Origin: Endotrypanum monterogeii
Taxonomy: Eukaryota > Euglenozoa > Kinetoplastea > Trypanosomatida > Trypanosomatidae
Assembly (NCBI GenBank): GCA_000333855.2
Contig: CM007320.1
Span: forward strand, 3,566,090 to 3,630,089
Direction of reading: 5' to 3'
Length of the DNA: 64,000 nucleotides
Shown here piece after piece: positions 1 to 9,747 of this stretch. Position 1 is the stretch's first letter, and each line of letters begins with the position of its first letter. The notes beneath the pieces were generated by a model, which worked only from the letters and a program-made list of their open reading frames with translations, did no database searches and had not been told where the DNA came from. The translations under genes and the position numbers were made by a program.

Positions 1-809
1 CTGTGGATGAGATATAAGTCGAGGGCAACAAAGCGTAAGCGCGGTGGTGGAAAGAGGAGACGAGTTGAGGATTGAGGCACTTGGCTTCACGAGGCGGAGA
101 CATATTTGTTGCTCCACCGGAATTCGTCTTCAGAATGCACTCGAGTGTGGGAGCACGGAAGGGGCTGGATGGAGCAACATGAAATTTTTACACACACACA
201 CACACACACAGATGCAGATAAATACATATACATATATACTAGTGTTGTGGTGAGTTCACAGCGAGAAGGGATTCTGAGATGTCTCCGGGGAAGGCCGAAG
301 AGAAATGCAAGCTGAGAGGGTGTGCAACACGATAGTCACCACTGCTCGTGTGCTTGCGCCAAGTTACGCGAATCATACGTAGGAGATATTGGACGAAGAA
401 GATTGGTTCGACGTGAGGAGAGAGGAGAGGAGAGGGAGCACAGGGGGGAAAAAAAACACGGCCGTTGGGGAGGAGCCCGAGGAGAGTCGTTCCAAGGGTG
501 TATTCCTCTTTCTTCTTCTGTGTCGGTGAGGGTGGAGGGAAATGGCGCCGAAATGCGATTCGGCGCCTGAGAAACATACGTCCACGCGTGATTGAGCCGT
601 GCGCAGAACGACACGCGGCCCACGATGCAGCTCGGTAATGTGTATATCAGTCCCTAAACAAAGTGATGTCTGTAGACTCTGGTTTCTTCTGAGGTTGCAA
701 CGTACCGTGGAGAAGTCGGCGTTTTTTTTTCCCTTGTTTCACGTGAGGGTTGAGAGAGAACGGTGAGAGAGATGAAACATATACCCACATTCACGTTAAT
801 AGGATGTCC
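1..809. other. Spacer downstream of UFD1
   Basis: No supported gene. In transcription sense this follows the UFD1 stop, so it should hold the UFD1 3' UTR and the start of the next spacer. It contains a (CA)n tract at 190-210, a purine-rich stretch near 411-440 that reads as a pyrimidine tract in the sense strand (a possible trans-splice signal for a gene beyond the left edge), and a T9 run at 722-730. Confidence 0.6.
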
Positions 810-1778
810 TTATGGTTGTCCTCGTCCACCGAGGGCCTTCAATCGCATCGCGCGCATCTCTTCCATAGATGGACGCGACACCGCTGGCGCCACCGTCGCG
901 CTTGCTGAGGTTTCATCTGATGGTTTTTCTGATGTGAGACCCCCTCCTAGGACTCGGCCCACGCCAGTAAAGGTGTGGACCTCTGCCCCAGTCGCGGAGT
1001 TCCCGCTCAACAGGTCGGAAGACGAGGTGGCCGATCCCCCTGGCCGCTGCGTCGCCTCGGTTCCCTTTTGGGGTCCGTCAGTGAGACTTGGCGGGCGGAA
1101 ATTGAACGGTTGGAACTGAACACCACTCGATGCGCTTGCACCAATCACGTTGGCACCGGTTGTGGATGCTACAGCGGAAATAGGGATCTCTGGTGGTGAG
1201 GGTGGCATGTCAAGCGGCCGTTCAAATTCTACTTTGAGTTCCACTGGTGCGCCGTCTGCACGCACTGTCAGGATGCCATTGACAGAGACCTGCTTCATGT
1301 CAATAATGTCTACCAGATCAAGCTGGAACTCGCGATCAACGTAGTTGATGACAATCGTAGTTCCCTTTGTGAGCACGGGATACTGAGCAAGGCGCAGCTC
1401 CAGCAGGTGCCGCGGATTCTCGAACATGACCAGCGCCTTTTGATGTGGTCGGAGTTTCACCAGAGAGCCTGCGGGAAGACTGCAGCTCTGCACCTTCACC
1501 ACCATGGTATCACAGAGACCCAGGTGATGAAACATCCAGTCGGGGAGCACCACTGAGCCCGCTTGGGCGTTGAACTCGAGCACAGCTGCGTACACATGCT
1601 TCTTACCGGGAGTGATGATCTCGAATTGGAGAGGGTATACCATTGTTATGCGGCACAGGTCATCGAGTACACTTGATGGCAGAAGAACGCGACTTCCGTA
1701 GTTGATGCGCTGCTGGTTGACGCTTGATGCGGACATTGCCATCAGGCGCGTCTCGTAGGATTGCGGAAGTGCCGCCAT
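810..1778 (-). CDS. UFD1, ubiquitin fusion degradation protein 1
   Basis: 322 residues. UFD1 is the ubiquitin-binding cofactor that works with NPL4 and the Cdc48/p97 AAA ATPase to extract ubiquitylated proteins from membranes and complexes before proteasomal degradation. The N-terminal ~190 residues carry the UFD1 double-psi-barrel fold: the family signature around ITMVYPLQFEI (about 44-54), the segment VVLPDWMFHHLGL (76-88), and the NYVDREFQLDLVDI region (146-159). The C-terminal half (from ~200) is low complexity and rich in Ser, Thr, Gly and Pro, as usual for the NPL4/Cdc48-binding tail. The length fits the family (about 300-360). The start is the ATG at 1778; a pyrimidine-rich sense tract lies about 130-170 bases upstream (1911-1950). 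UFD1 is the last gene of the window in transcription order. Identity is secure; cofactor binding is inferred from the family. Confidence 0.92.
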   Translation of the reverse strand: MAALPQSYETRLMAMSASSVNQQRINYGSRVLLPSSVLDDLCRITMVYPLQFEIITPGKKHVYAAVLEFNAQAGSVVLPDWMFHHLGLCDTMVVKVQSCSLPAGSLVKLRPHQKALVMFENPRHLLELRLAQYPVLTKGTTIVINYVDREFQLDLVDIIDMKQVSVNGILTVRADGAPVELKVEFERPLDMPPSPPEIPISAVASTTGANVIGASASSGVQFQPFNFRPPSLTDGPQKGTEATQRPGGSATSSSDLLSGNSATGAEVHTFTGVGRVLGGGLTSEKPSDETSASATVAPAVSRPSMEEMRAMRLKALGGRGQP

Positions 1779-2805
1779 AGACTTGCCACAGAGATCGGGG
1801 TGGGCGATAAATATCGATACTTGACCGAGATGTTCGATACCTGATGCGAGGAACGAGTGGTGTTGTATAAATCACACCGGATTGACTCAGGCGCTGTGGC
1901 GTCTCTGGTGGCGAGGGGGTGGGGGGGGTGAGGGGTGAGGGAGAGAAGGGTGGAGCAATGAAGTCATCAGAGAAGGTAAAAGTGTGATCTACCCAACATG
2001 CCATCAGATTAAGTATTTGGACGTTCAGGGCGGATAAGCCACTTCGCGGTCTCAGGAGGGAGAGGGAGCGTGGGCACACATAGGAAGGCATTTTCCCATG
2101 CCGCTCGCGTAGTCGACACAGAACCTAAGTCCGACATCGGAGGGACACACTCCTCGCCACGCCTTATAGTCGCCACACGGTCTCGCTTCACTTGGTCCGC
2201 CCTCCCTGCCCCTCACGTCCGCTGATGCGCGGAGCGTCACACCTACCACCCATATTTCCTGCATCAGTACGCAGGACGGGAAGAGAGTAGGCAGTGAGTG
2301 AGTTGCAGAAAAGCTCGTCTCTTCAAAGAGTGCGGAGGGGAAGGGAAAAAAAAAACGAGAAGAACGATGAACCCACGGGTACCTCGAAATACGTTCGATT
2401 GCGTTGGAGTTTGGATTCAGGGATCCTTGATCTGATGCTCTCAAGTTGTCGCGCTACGAGGGATACGGAAAGCACACACACACACACACAGGTACACGTG
2501 CTTGATTGTTTCTTCGTTTTTCATTCTTCTCCTTTTCTTCTCCGAGCTGCTGGATTGAGGATTGCAGGGGAGGGGTCATGGAACCCAAGCAGCAAGCACA
2601 CGTAAGCCAAGGCTCACGAGCGATGTACGCCCCGATCGCACGGGCAGTGCAATTCTATGGACCATACAAGAGCGGCCAACTTGCGTGCAGAAAGCATCTC
2701 CGGAACTTGCAGCTGGGGGGGGGGGCTGGGGTGGAGGGGAGCAAGAGAAGCTCATAGTTCTTGGAGTGTTCTAGTAATCGATCTGTGGTACAACTCCCGG
2801 CTAGT
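1779..2805. other. Spacer between the 650-residue gene and UFD1
   Basis: No supported gene. It contains the purine-rich stretch at 1911-1950 (C/T-rich in sense, the likely polypyrimidine tract for UFD1 trans-splicing), a (CA)n tract at 2473-2490 and a G11 run at 2715-2725. Confidence 0.55.
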
Positions 2806-4758
2806 TCAGCACACAGTCCTCTCGAGGAGATCGCTGCGGTACCGCTCGAGCTCCCGCGGCATCACCACATTTTCTTCGTGCAGCCAACGCATACAGAGCC
2901 AGCGCTCCTCGCTTAGCTGTGCACCACCTATCCACAACTTCATCTTCGTCGACGATGCAGCCAGTCCCTCAACGTAGAAGCATGCTTGTCCTGCAGCGTT
3001 GGTCGAATGCTGCAGGTGGACTGGGGCCAGTAACAGCGTCTCGATATGCGACCACAGCTGCCCCAGCGAGTTATCGTTTATGTTGCGCATGGAATGTACC
3101 TCCAACTCAAACAGCTCCGACGTGTTCGCTGGCGTTATAAAAAATGTCAAGGAGGTCTCGTAGGGGTGTTCGCGCACTTCAGTGGCAAAGTGCTCAGGCG
3201 ATGGCAGCGGCACAGATAAGTAGGGCGACCGGTAGACGGCGTTGAAAACCCCTGTGTCTTTGGCGATGGCTACGCGTGCTGTCACAGCTGCAAGTGGAGG
3301 TGGCGGCAACGGAGGAGGCGATGATGGGTCAGCTGATGCGCTGACAGCCATGTGCCAAGTCAGCTCCACCGACACATTAGCGTCACGTAGCAAAGAGATG
3401 ACATTGTACGGCTTTTCATTGTCTTCCTCCTGATCGTGCGATGTGCTGGGGAGAACGGTTGCTGTGGCGTTCCACGATGCCTGGGGGCTGCCATCGCTTC
3501 CCCGCGGTGCGAAAGTGAGTTCGCTGCGCGCAGCGTGGGCAGCCGTGGACGCCCGCACCACAACATCCACAGGGGCCTCTACAACGTAGACACGGTCAGT
3601 GCCCTCTACACTTACATGGTACTCGTTCCGCCCCCATGGAGAACGTGACCAGATGCCCCTCGTCTGAGCTCTACTATGCAGTCTAGCGCTTTGAACGGCA
3701 TAGAGCAGGTCCGACAGTCGCTCTTCGTAGGCATCTGTGCATGTCTGCAACTGAATTACGTAGGCTATGCTGTCCTGAAAAAGAAAAAAGGCGTCCAGGG
3801 TCACTGGCGGGGTTCCCAGGCTGGTGCTCAAGTACAAATCCATCACAGTCGTGGCGATTTTGCGGGCAGCGACGAGGAGGTTCACTTTGAGGATCGTGTC
3901 TGCGGCCTCTGCTAAAGCTTGAGCTCGCGCCAGGGAGCACTTGACATAGGTTTCTGTAGTCTGCACCGCGTTGCTTTCAACGGCACTGCAGTCCTCGGCC
4001 ACGATGCTCAGTCGAGTGCCATCTGCGTGCAGGAAGCACCATATCTCAAGAGGGTGGTTGTAAGAAGTGGATTCGAGCATGTAGTCGGATGTAATTTCTC
4101 CGGAGAGCGCCGCCACCTGCACTCGGATCGCACCAACAGACCTGTGAGTAGCAGTCCGGCGCTCTGTCAAGTAGGTGTCATGAGGATCGCTTTGCACCTT
4201 TAGTGGTTGTGCTTGGAGCGGAGGTTGCGTCAATGAATTTCCAGATCTCCTAGAAGAAATTTTCGCATGCAGTTGGTGTTGTCGAGTGGGAGGTCCCTTC
4301 ACTGAATATGCTGTGTTGCTATGAGTGGCCTTGTGAGTGTCAGTAGTAGTGGCAACCTTGTTTTGGCTGCGCGTATCCTCTTTCGCATCGGATTCGCCGA
4401 CGTGCTTAGTCCACCTCGACCCTAGAAGTAAGTGGCAGAGAAGCGAAGGCACACCCGACGTGTTGGATGGGCCGTCGCAGCGTTTTCCCCGAAGTGTTTG
4501 CTGCGCGAAGGTAGACGAAGACGCGAGGACGACAGAGCGCACAGCTTCCTGCGGCACACGGGCATCAATAAGTTCTGCTGCGCTGAAGCCCTCTTCCAGT
4601 AGTGTGCGAGGGGTGGCACCGTTGCACAGCCGGCGAAGTAGTTCCTCGCGACGCTCCTTCAGGCTTGAGCTATGCTTTCGACAAGCGAGATGGTACAATA
4701 CCGCGCCGATTGCCAAGACGACCGGTAGCCACCACCCGTTCTTTCCTCGATTCTCCAT
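2806..4758 (-). CDS. Membrane-anchored protein of unknown function, 650 residues
   Basis: Not recognised by name. The start chosen is the ATG at 4758; the frame stays open 131 codons further upstream, but that stretch is low complexity with poly-Phe/Ser and looks like 5' UTR. A hydrophobic segment at residues 9-25 (WWLPVVLAIGAVLYHLA) followed by basic residues suggests a single N-terminal membrane anchor with the bulk of the protein on the cytosolic side. Residues 48-68 hold one helix-turn motif of the type TPRTLLEEGFSAAELIDA. Residues ~85-205 are low complexity. Two later segments, about 205-365 and 500-650, look globular; each contains a short Ser/Pro-containing beta-like stretch and a terminal amphipathic helix, which recalls PsbP/Mog1-type domains, but that is only an impression. 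A Pro-rich linker (480-488) separates them. Conserved role unknown. Confidence 0.8.
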   Translation of the reverse strand: MENRGKNGWWLPVVLAIGAVLYHLACRKHSSSLKERREELLRRLCNGATPRTLLEEGFSAAELIDARVPQEAVRSVVLASSSTFAQQTLRGKRCDGPSNTSGVPSLLCHLLLGSRWTKHVGESDAKEDTRSQNKVATTTDTHKATHSNTAYSVKGPPTRQHQLHAKISSRRSGNSLTQPPLQAQPLKVQSDPHDTYLTERRTATHRSVGAIRVQVAALSGEITSDYMLESTSYNHPLEIWCFLHADGTRLSIVAEDCSAVESNAVQTTETYVKCSLARAQALAEAADTILKVNLLVAARKIATTVMDLYLSTSLGTPPVTLDAFFLFQDSIAYVIQLQTCTDAYEERLSDLLYAVQSARLHSRAQTRGIWSRSPWGRNEYHVSVEGTDRVYVVEAPVDVVVRASTAAHAARSELTFAPRGSDGSPQASWNATATVLPSTSHDQEEDNEKPYNVISLLRDANVSVELTWHMAVSASADPSSPPPLPPPPLAAVTARVAIAKDTGVFNAVYRSPYLSVPLPSPEHFATEVREHPYETSLTFFITPANTSELFELEVHSMRNINDNSLGQLWSHIETLLLAPVHLQHSTNAAGQACFYVEGLAASSTKMKLWIGGAQLSEERWLCMRWLHEENVVMPRELERYRSDLLERTVC

Positions 4759-5609
4759 TGTTGAGGTGGCAGCGGCGGGGGGATATCGCCGTGGGTGAAA
4801 CGCAAAAATGGATGGTGGTTGGGAGGGAGGGGGTGCAGTCTCTAGGGTCTGAGGCTCGACTAGGAGTATAATATATACTTGGGGCTTCTGAGACGAGCTT
4901 GTGTCATGGGCAAGCGCAACGCCAACGTGAAGAGCGGGCGAGGAAAAAAAGAGGGAGACCCTCGAGTTGTGGTCATCCCTCCCTTTTGTTAGAGTATAAA
5001 TGGGGCCAGAAAAAAAAAAGATTTGAGCAGTCGTCCGAGAGAACAGGTACTCTGTGAGCTCACTATCGCTCCACCTCCCCAGTTTGCTTCTTCTTGATGT
5101 ATATAACCCTCTCCTCTTCCCTTTCTTCCTCCCAGATACACACACACACACACGTTAGTAGGAAGAGAGGAAGCGCAACGATGAGCGCTATACGCGCCAG
5201 CGACTTTATGGTAGACAGGAGAGAGACTACGTTAAAGGGCACGCGTCGATTTGCCTTTGTAGGTTCAGGTATAGCTCAGGCATGATACACTGATGAGTGC
5301 TGCTGCTCCTGTCGCTAGGGTTCTTTCTTGTAAGCGAGAACGTCGTGCAAGACACAATTCTCTAGAAAACGCACTGGCTGAGAGTGCTCGCATGTGCAGA
5401 GAGAGGGGGAATCGATAAGTGTGGGACGTTGTTGCGCACGCAAGTAAAAACAGTTGGTCGTCACCAGAGAATAGCACATGAACGATAGACGTGCGGTTGT
5501 GAGAGAGTGCCGAGGCGGGAGGAGGGGGGGGGAGGGTAAGAGCTACGAGGCAAGGGAGTGGTTCTCTACTACACATATTTTCCCCCCTTCGAACCACTTC
5601 AAGTTTGTT
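4759..5609. other. Spacer between CSN4-like gene and the 650-residue gene
   Basis: No supported gene. It contains poly-A runs in plus (5012-5020), a (CA)n tract at about 5142-5153, and a G-rich stretch at 5518-5540 (pyrimidine-rich in sense) just after the CSN4-like stop. Confidence 0.5.
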
Positions 5610-6809
5610 TCAGACAAACAGTAGCTCAGGATGCGCCTTGCCTATTGCTTCTATTGCCACCGTAATACGGTTGAATGCGTCGGTGTCGGTGATTCGCGCG
5701 TGTTTCCCGGCAGCGTCGGTGAACTCCACAAAACCGGTGTCCTGGTGAATCACAGCGCAGATTCGTTGAGATACCACCATGGAAACGAGCAGGTCGTATA
5801 ACTCAGCCTCGGTCATTTGCTCATCATCCATGTGCACGCAGAGGGAGCGCCAGTGCACGCAGTCAAAGGTCCTTGCGAGAATGACAATGTTATGTTCGCG
5901 TATTGCGCCACGAAGAGTGGACGGCGACATGTAGTCACCAGAGACTGCCAATACGTTTCGTGTGTCAGAGGCACTCAGGAGTTGACCATTGTACGCGCTT
6001 TGCACGGAAGCGTGTAGTTGTGGTGGAAGAGGAGTGATGCTGCTGCGTTGAATGACACTGTATAGGGCTGCCTGTCGCTCTCCCTCGCCCGTGCGAGCAC
6101 ACAAAGCACAGAGCGCTGCACGGCGAAGTGTCACAGCGTCTTTACTTTTTTCATGAAGAACAAGGAACGATTGAAAAGCTCGCAAGTAATCGTGGTGTTC
6201 CTGACGGTATAAGCCTAGCTCGAGCAAGTAGGCGCATACGACGGCACCATGCTGACTCTGAGTGTTGTCATCATCACCCTGTAGATCTGTTTGGCTGGCG
6301 ATCGAGTGATAGAGCGACATTCCCTTCTGCACTGCTGAGTCCACGTGGCGCGGATTTGCGGTGAGTCGCGATGCCTTTAGCACCCGTGCCACACAGGCCA
6401 GACGATCCAAAGGGGACAGACCCTCATAGGTGAAAAACGCGGGAGACTGTAACAGTTCCACATCGAAAGTCATTGCCTTTTCATGTTTGTTGATGGCGGC
6501 GAAAGCTGTCCCTAAAGCCGATGCAAGCAGAAGTGCTTCGCCCGCCAGGCTCGAGGGGAACGAGTGATTGGTGCGGAACTCCGACATACCCCAGAGCATT
6601 TCGCACGCCTCGGCAACGCAGCCAGCAGTTTCCGATGCACGTGCGAGAGGCAACAACGTCAGGGACAGCTGAGAAAAAAACTCCTTACGCCCGTCAAAGG
6701 AGGCCACGCGCAATCCCTCCCGTGCTGTAGAGGCAGCGACGTGTGCCTTGCCGCACTTCAGCGCTGCATTCAGACTCGCCCATGAAAATACATTCGGCGT
6801 TTCAGACAT
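5610..6809 (-). CDS. COP9 signalosome subunit 4-like PCI protein
   Basis: 399 residues, close to the usual ~400 of CSN4. The COP9 signalosome removes NEDD8 from cullins and so resets cullin-RING ubiquitin ligases; CSN4 is one of its PCI-domain scaffold subunits. The N-terminal two thirds is all-helical and TPR-like (for example LLLASALGTAFAAINKHEKA near 92-111). The C-terminal PCI/winged-helix part is the best evidence: LRGAIREHNIVILARTF (about 295-311) followed by the turn to AELYDLLVSMVVSQRICAVIHQDTGFVEF (about 333-361) has the spacing of the CSN4 motif in which a winged helix ends with a residue pair around an acidic loop. RPN5, the related proteasome lid subunit, is longer (about 450) and is the main alternative. 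The start is the ATG at 6809. Confidence 0.6.
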   Translation of the reverse strand: MSETPNVFSWASLNAALKCGKAHVAASTAREGLRVASFDGRKEFFSQLSLTLLPLARASETAGCVAEACEMLWGMSEFRTNHSFPSSLAGEALLLASALGTAFAAINKHEKAMTFDVELLQSPAFFTYEGLSPLDRLACVARVLKASRLTANPRHVDSAVQKGMSLYHSIASQTDLQGDDDNTQSQHGAVVCAYLLELGLYRQEHHDYLRAFQSFLVLHEKSKDAVTLRRAALCALCARTGEGERQAALYSVIQRSSITPLPPQLHASVQSAYNGQLLSASDTRNVLAVSGDYMSPSTLRGAIREHNIVILARTFDCVHWRSLCVHMDDEQMTEAELYDLLVSMVVSQRICAVIHQDTGFVEFTDAAGKHARITDTDAFNRITVAIEAIGKAHPELLFV

Positions 6810-7527
6810 GCTTCGAGAAACAATCGAAGCTGCACTGACAATCTGCGGTACCGCAGTAGCGAGCTCTCATGCTCAGATATGCAAAGGAGCTGATGAGAAA
6901 AAAAAACACTACGGTTGCTGCGCGACGTGACAGTACGCTGATATGTTGATGTTTAGTATGTGTTGTGGAGTCAGAGGAGCGGGAAAAAAAAGTAGAAGCA
7001 AAGTAAGGGGCTGCTCAGGGTAGAATTCTTGTGCCATGTGCGCGTGCTTTTGAACTCGCATCCAACTCGTTTGCTCCAAAGGCACCGAGGCACATCAATT
7101 AATCTACGAAATAGTAATGCCTCTTTTCCAACTTCACGGTTTCTACCGGGGAGGGGATATACGGACATGGTCTGTGAAAAGTGTGTGTGTGTGTGTGTGT
7201 GTGTGAGAATGTGAGGGGGTGGGGGAGGGGTGGAGGAGGGGGGCGAGCTGCATGCGTCGGTTCATTACGCACCTGGGTCCCAACGTGCCGGAGATGGCAT
7301 CAGTGCCAATCACGGTCGTATTGCAATGGCTGAAGAAATGAGACCCACACAACCACACATACACACGAAAATGTTTTTCACATTAATATTATTTGTTCCT
7401 GCAATTAGAGAATGCGCTAAGCTTTTATTTATTCGAGGGTTACTGAAAAGCGAAAGAGAGTAGTATTCTGAATCGTCTGCCTCATGGAGCCCAATCCAGT
7501 CAACAGAGGGGTGAGGTGAGGGGCAAG
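6810..7527. other. Spacer between ESF1 and CSN4-like gene
   Basis: No supported gene. It holds an A-run near 6898-6906, a (GT)n tract at 7181-7205 and a G-rich stretch at 7210-7245. In sense the last two form a CA-repeat/C-rich tract, a plausible part of the ESF1 3' UTR. Confidence 0.5.
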
Positions 7528-9657
7528 CTACTTGACAGTCTTCCTCTTCTTCAAAAAGAAATCGACGGCTTCTTCAACAGATTTGTTTTCGGCAGCAGGC
7601 GTTCCGTTGCCGTCGGAGCGCCCGCGCTTGCCCTGACGCGCCTTTGCGACCGTAGACGCAAGCTGCGCAACATCGTCGGCGATGCGCTTGTCCTTTTGCG
7701 AAACCTCTAACTGGAAACGTGGGTCGGACAAAAGTTTTGACTTGAAGCGATCATCTAATTGCTCCTCCGCTTGCTGCGCCTCTTGCGCGCGTCGAGTGAG
7801 CTGCACTTGCTGCGTGACCCCCAGGTGGTTAGCAGCGCGCATCTTCTTCTTGGCAATGCGTTCTTCTGCAAGCCGCTCCTTCAACTGCTTTGCGTGCGCC
7901 TTGCGACGCTCCTTGCCTGTCGAGCGCACTGCACCGTCGCCGGTGCCCATCAGCTCCTTGAGCTTTTCACGATTTTCAGCTTGGCGCGCAGCCTGGGACG
8001 CCTTCCCCGCCTCTCGCTCCTGGCGCAGCATATCTTTCTTGGATTTCTTCATCTCCTTTCGACGCAGTTTATACTTGAGTTCGGCCTGCTTCGCGAGGTC
8101 GGCAGACTTCATTTTTTGCCTCAACCGCGCATCGCGTTGCAGAGAAGCAGCCTTCGTATCGGCGTCCATGTCGAGCGTTGCCTCCATGTCACCGACAGCA
8201 GAATCCCTGTCGACGTCGTCTCCCTCATCGAAATCGTTACTGCCAACGTCAAAGTCGCTGAGATGATTAAGCGAGTCCCCGTCGCTGCTTGTGTCGAGGT
8301 CCAGAGCGCTGTGGTTGCTATCAGCGTCGCTGCCGTGTGTGTCGCCCTCGTCATCTTGTTGAGTTTCAGGAATGCCGCCGACTTCCTCAAGCAGGGCAGC
8401 GTACTTGCGACGGATGTTGCGCTTCTCGTGCTCCTTCTTTTCGTGGTCGAGAAGGTTGCCTTCCATCTCGTCGTCTGAGTCTGCGGGGGCGAGGTAGGCG
8501 GCTAGGTCATCCTCTTCCGTGGTGCCTGTGAAAGAGTCTTGCACGGACTGGTGGCGAAAAACGTCGTCTTGGTCCCAGGAGATGCGGAACTTGCTCTGGC
8601 TCAGGGCACTCATCCTGAAGGATGCCAATGGCTTAAAGTTGGGCGGAATACAGTCTGCGCGACTCACCGGATTCTCAAATTTCTCGTCGTCGTCGATGTA
8701 ACGGAGGTCCAGGACGACACCGCTCGCTTCGATGTCCATTCCGTCAAGCTCGTTGTACACCGCAGCAGCGGTGTCCTCGGAGTCAAATGTAGCCACGGCA
8801 TAGTAATACTTCATACGATTCATCTCGTACTGTCGGTATTTTCCGCTGGAAAATAACTCCCCGTCCTCGCCCTGTTCTGTCAACATGTTTGGGTTGTCGT
8901 CTGCCCATCCGTCGCTGCGGGGCTCGCTAACGGCGTCTTCAGAGATGTCCTCCGGCAGCTCCTCCACCTCAGGCATCACACCGTCGATGGCTTCCTCGGC
9001 GTCGCTTTGGTGATCGGCAGCGACGTCCTTATCGTCTTTGTGGACCCAAAGGTTGGGACCATGCATCTTCTCATGCTCAATCATCCGCTTGCCAAACTCA
9101 CTCTGGTACACGCACACGTCGATTAGTTGGCCACCGAGAGGGAGGGCATGAAAAAGAATGGCGTAGAGGTCGACGGCACGCACGTGATCCCAGTCGCAGT
9201 TCACGACGGCGACACGACAACTAGCTTTGACAAGCTCGACATCTTCAGGTACCCAGGTGGCCGCCTCGTCTTCTAGTGCGGTCTCCTCATCCTTCGAAAG
9301 CGAAGCATGTTCCTGCCACTCCCCGTCGTCGTCACTATGGAAACCGCTGGTTGAATGTACCGCCTGTTCGCTGTCGTCGCACGACACCGTTGACGCCGCT
9401 TCACTCACCTCCACGTCCTCTTCGCTCTCAGCTGATCGTAAATGTTTAGCAAACCGTGGATCTTGCTGCGCCGCATTTTTCACTTCATCCCGTCCATGTC
9501 GCCAAGGCTGCCGAGGGGCCTGGGTCGCCACCTTGAAGCGAGGGTCAGTGAAGCGAGCGGCAAAACGGCTGTCACTGTTGCCACGGCCACGTCCACGACC
9601 GCGGTGGTTGTTGCCGCCACCACCGCGACCACGTGAGGAGCTTTGCAGCGTCTTCAT
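7528..9657 (-). CDS. ESF1: ESF1, nucleolar pre-rRNA processing protein
   Basis: 709 residues from the ATG at 9657. The frame continues 11 codons upstream but only to a GTG, and a good trans-splice acceptor (AG at 9690-9691, tract 9721-9747) gives a 5' UTR of about 32 bases. ESF1 is a nucleolar protein of the small-subunit processome, needed for 18S rRNA maturation. Seen in the sequence: an N-terminal RGG-rich stretch, acidic low-complexity blocks, an RRM-like region starting at CRVAVVNCDWDHVRAVDLYAI, the conserved ESF1 block ending NPVSRADCIPPNFKPLASFRMSALSQSKF, long Lys/Arg/Glu-rich helices, and a C-terminal NUC153 motif (DDRFKSKLLSDPRFQLE). Similar DPRF motifs also occur twice near the N-terminus. 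The family identity is strong. Confidence 0.87.
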   Translation of the reverse strand: MKTLQSSSRGRGGGGNNHRGRGRGRGNSDSRFAARFTDPRFKVATQAPRQPWRHGRDEVKNAAQQDPRFAKHLRSAESEEDVEVSEAASTVSCDDSEQAVHSTSGFHSDDDGEWQEHASLSKDEETALEDEAATWVPEDVELVKASCRVAVVNCDWDHVRAVDLYAILFHALPLGGQLIDVCVYQSEFGKRMIEHEKMHGPNLWVHKDDKDVAADHQSDAEEAIDGVMPEVEELPEDISEDAVSEPRSDGWADDNPNMLTEQGEDGELFSSGKYRQYEMNRMKYYYAVATFDSEDTAAAVYNELDGMDIEASGVVLDLRYIDDDEKFENPVSRADCIPPNFKPLASFRMSALSQSKFRISWDQDDVFRHQSVQDSFTGTTEEDDLAAYLAPADSDDEMEGNLLDHEKKEHEKRNIRRKYAALLEEVGGIPETQQDDEGDTHGSDADSNHSALDLDTSSDGDSLNHLSDFDVGSNDFDEGDDVDRDSAVGDMEATLDMDADTKAASLQRDARLRQKMKSADLAKQAELKYKLRRKEMKKSKKDMLRQEREAGKASQAARQAENREKLKELMGTGDGAVRSTGKERRKAHAKQLKERLAEERIAKKKMRAANHLGVTQQVQLTRRAQEAQQAEEQLDDRFKSKLLSDPRFQLEVSQKDKRIADDVAQLASTVAKARQGKRGRSDGNGTPAAENKSVEEAVDFFLKKRKTVK

Positions 9658-9747
9658 CGGATCTACTTGTTTTTGTGTCGGTTTGGGCACTGTGAAGATG
9701 GCGCGGTGAGAGCGATAGCAAGAGAAAGGGAGGGGGAGGAGGGAAAG
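9658..9747 (-). promoter_or_regulatory. Predicted spliced-leader acceptor and short 5' UTR of ESF1
   Basis: In sense, a near-pure C/T tract (9721-9747) is followed by an AG at 9690-9691, with no earlier AG close to the tract's end except in the Gly/Ala-rich segment. Splicing here would leave about 32 bases before the ATG at 9657. This site decides the start: the upstream GTG-only extension is unlikely to be translated. Confidence 0.5.

Noticed and set aside
4759..5151. In-frame extension of the 650-residue protein by 131 codons
   Set aside because: Low complexity (poly-S, poly-F, P-rich) and overlaps the microsatellite-containing leader; the inner ATG precedes a good membrane anchor.
7759..8478. 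Long plus-strand frames inside ESF1 and other genes (for example 28605-29303 and 33328-33804)
   Set aside because: Antisense shadows of confident genes caused by their codon bias.
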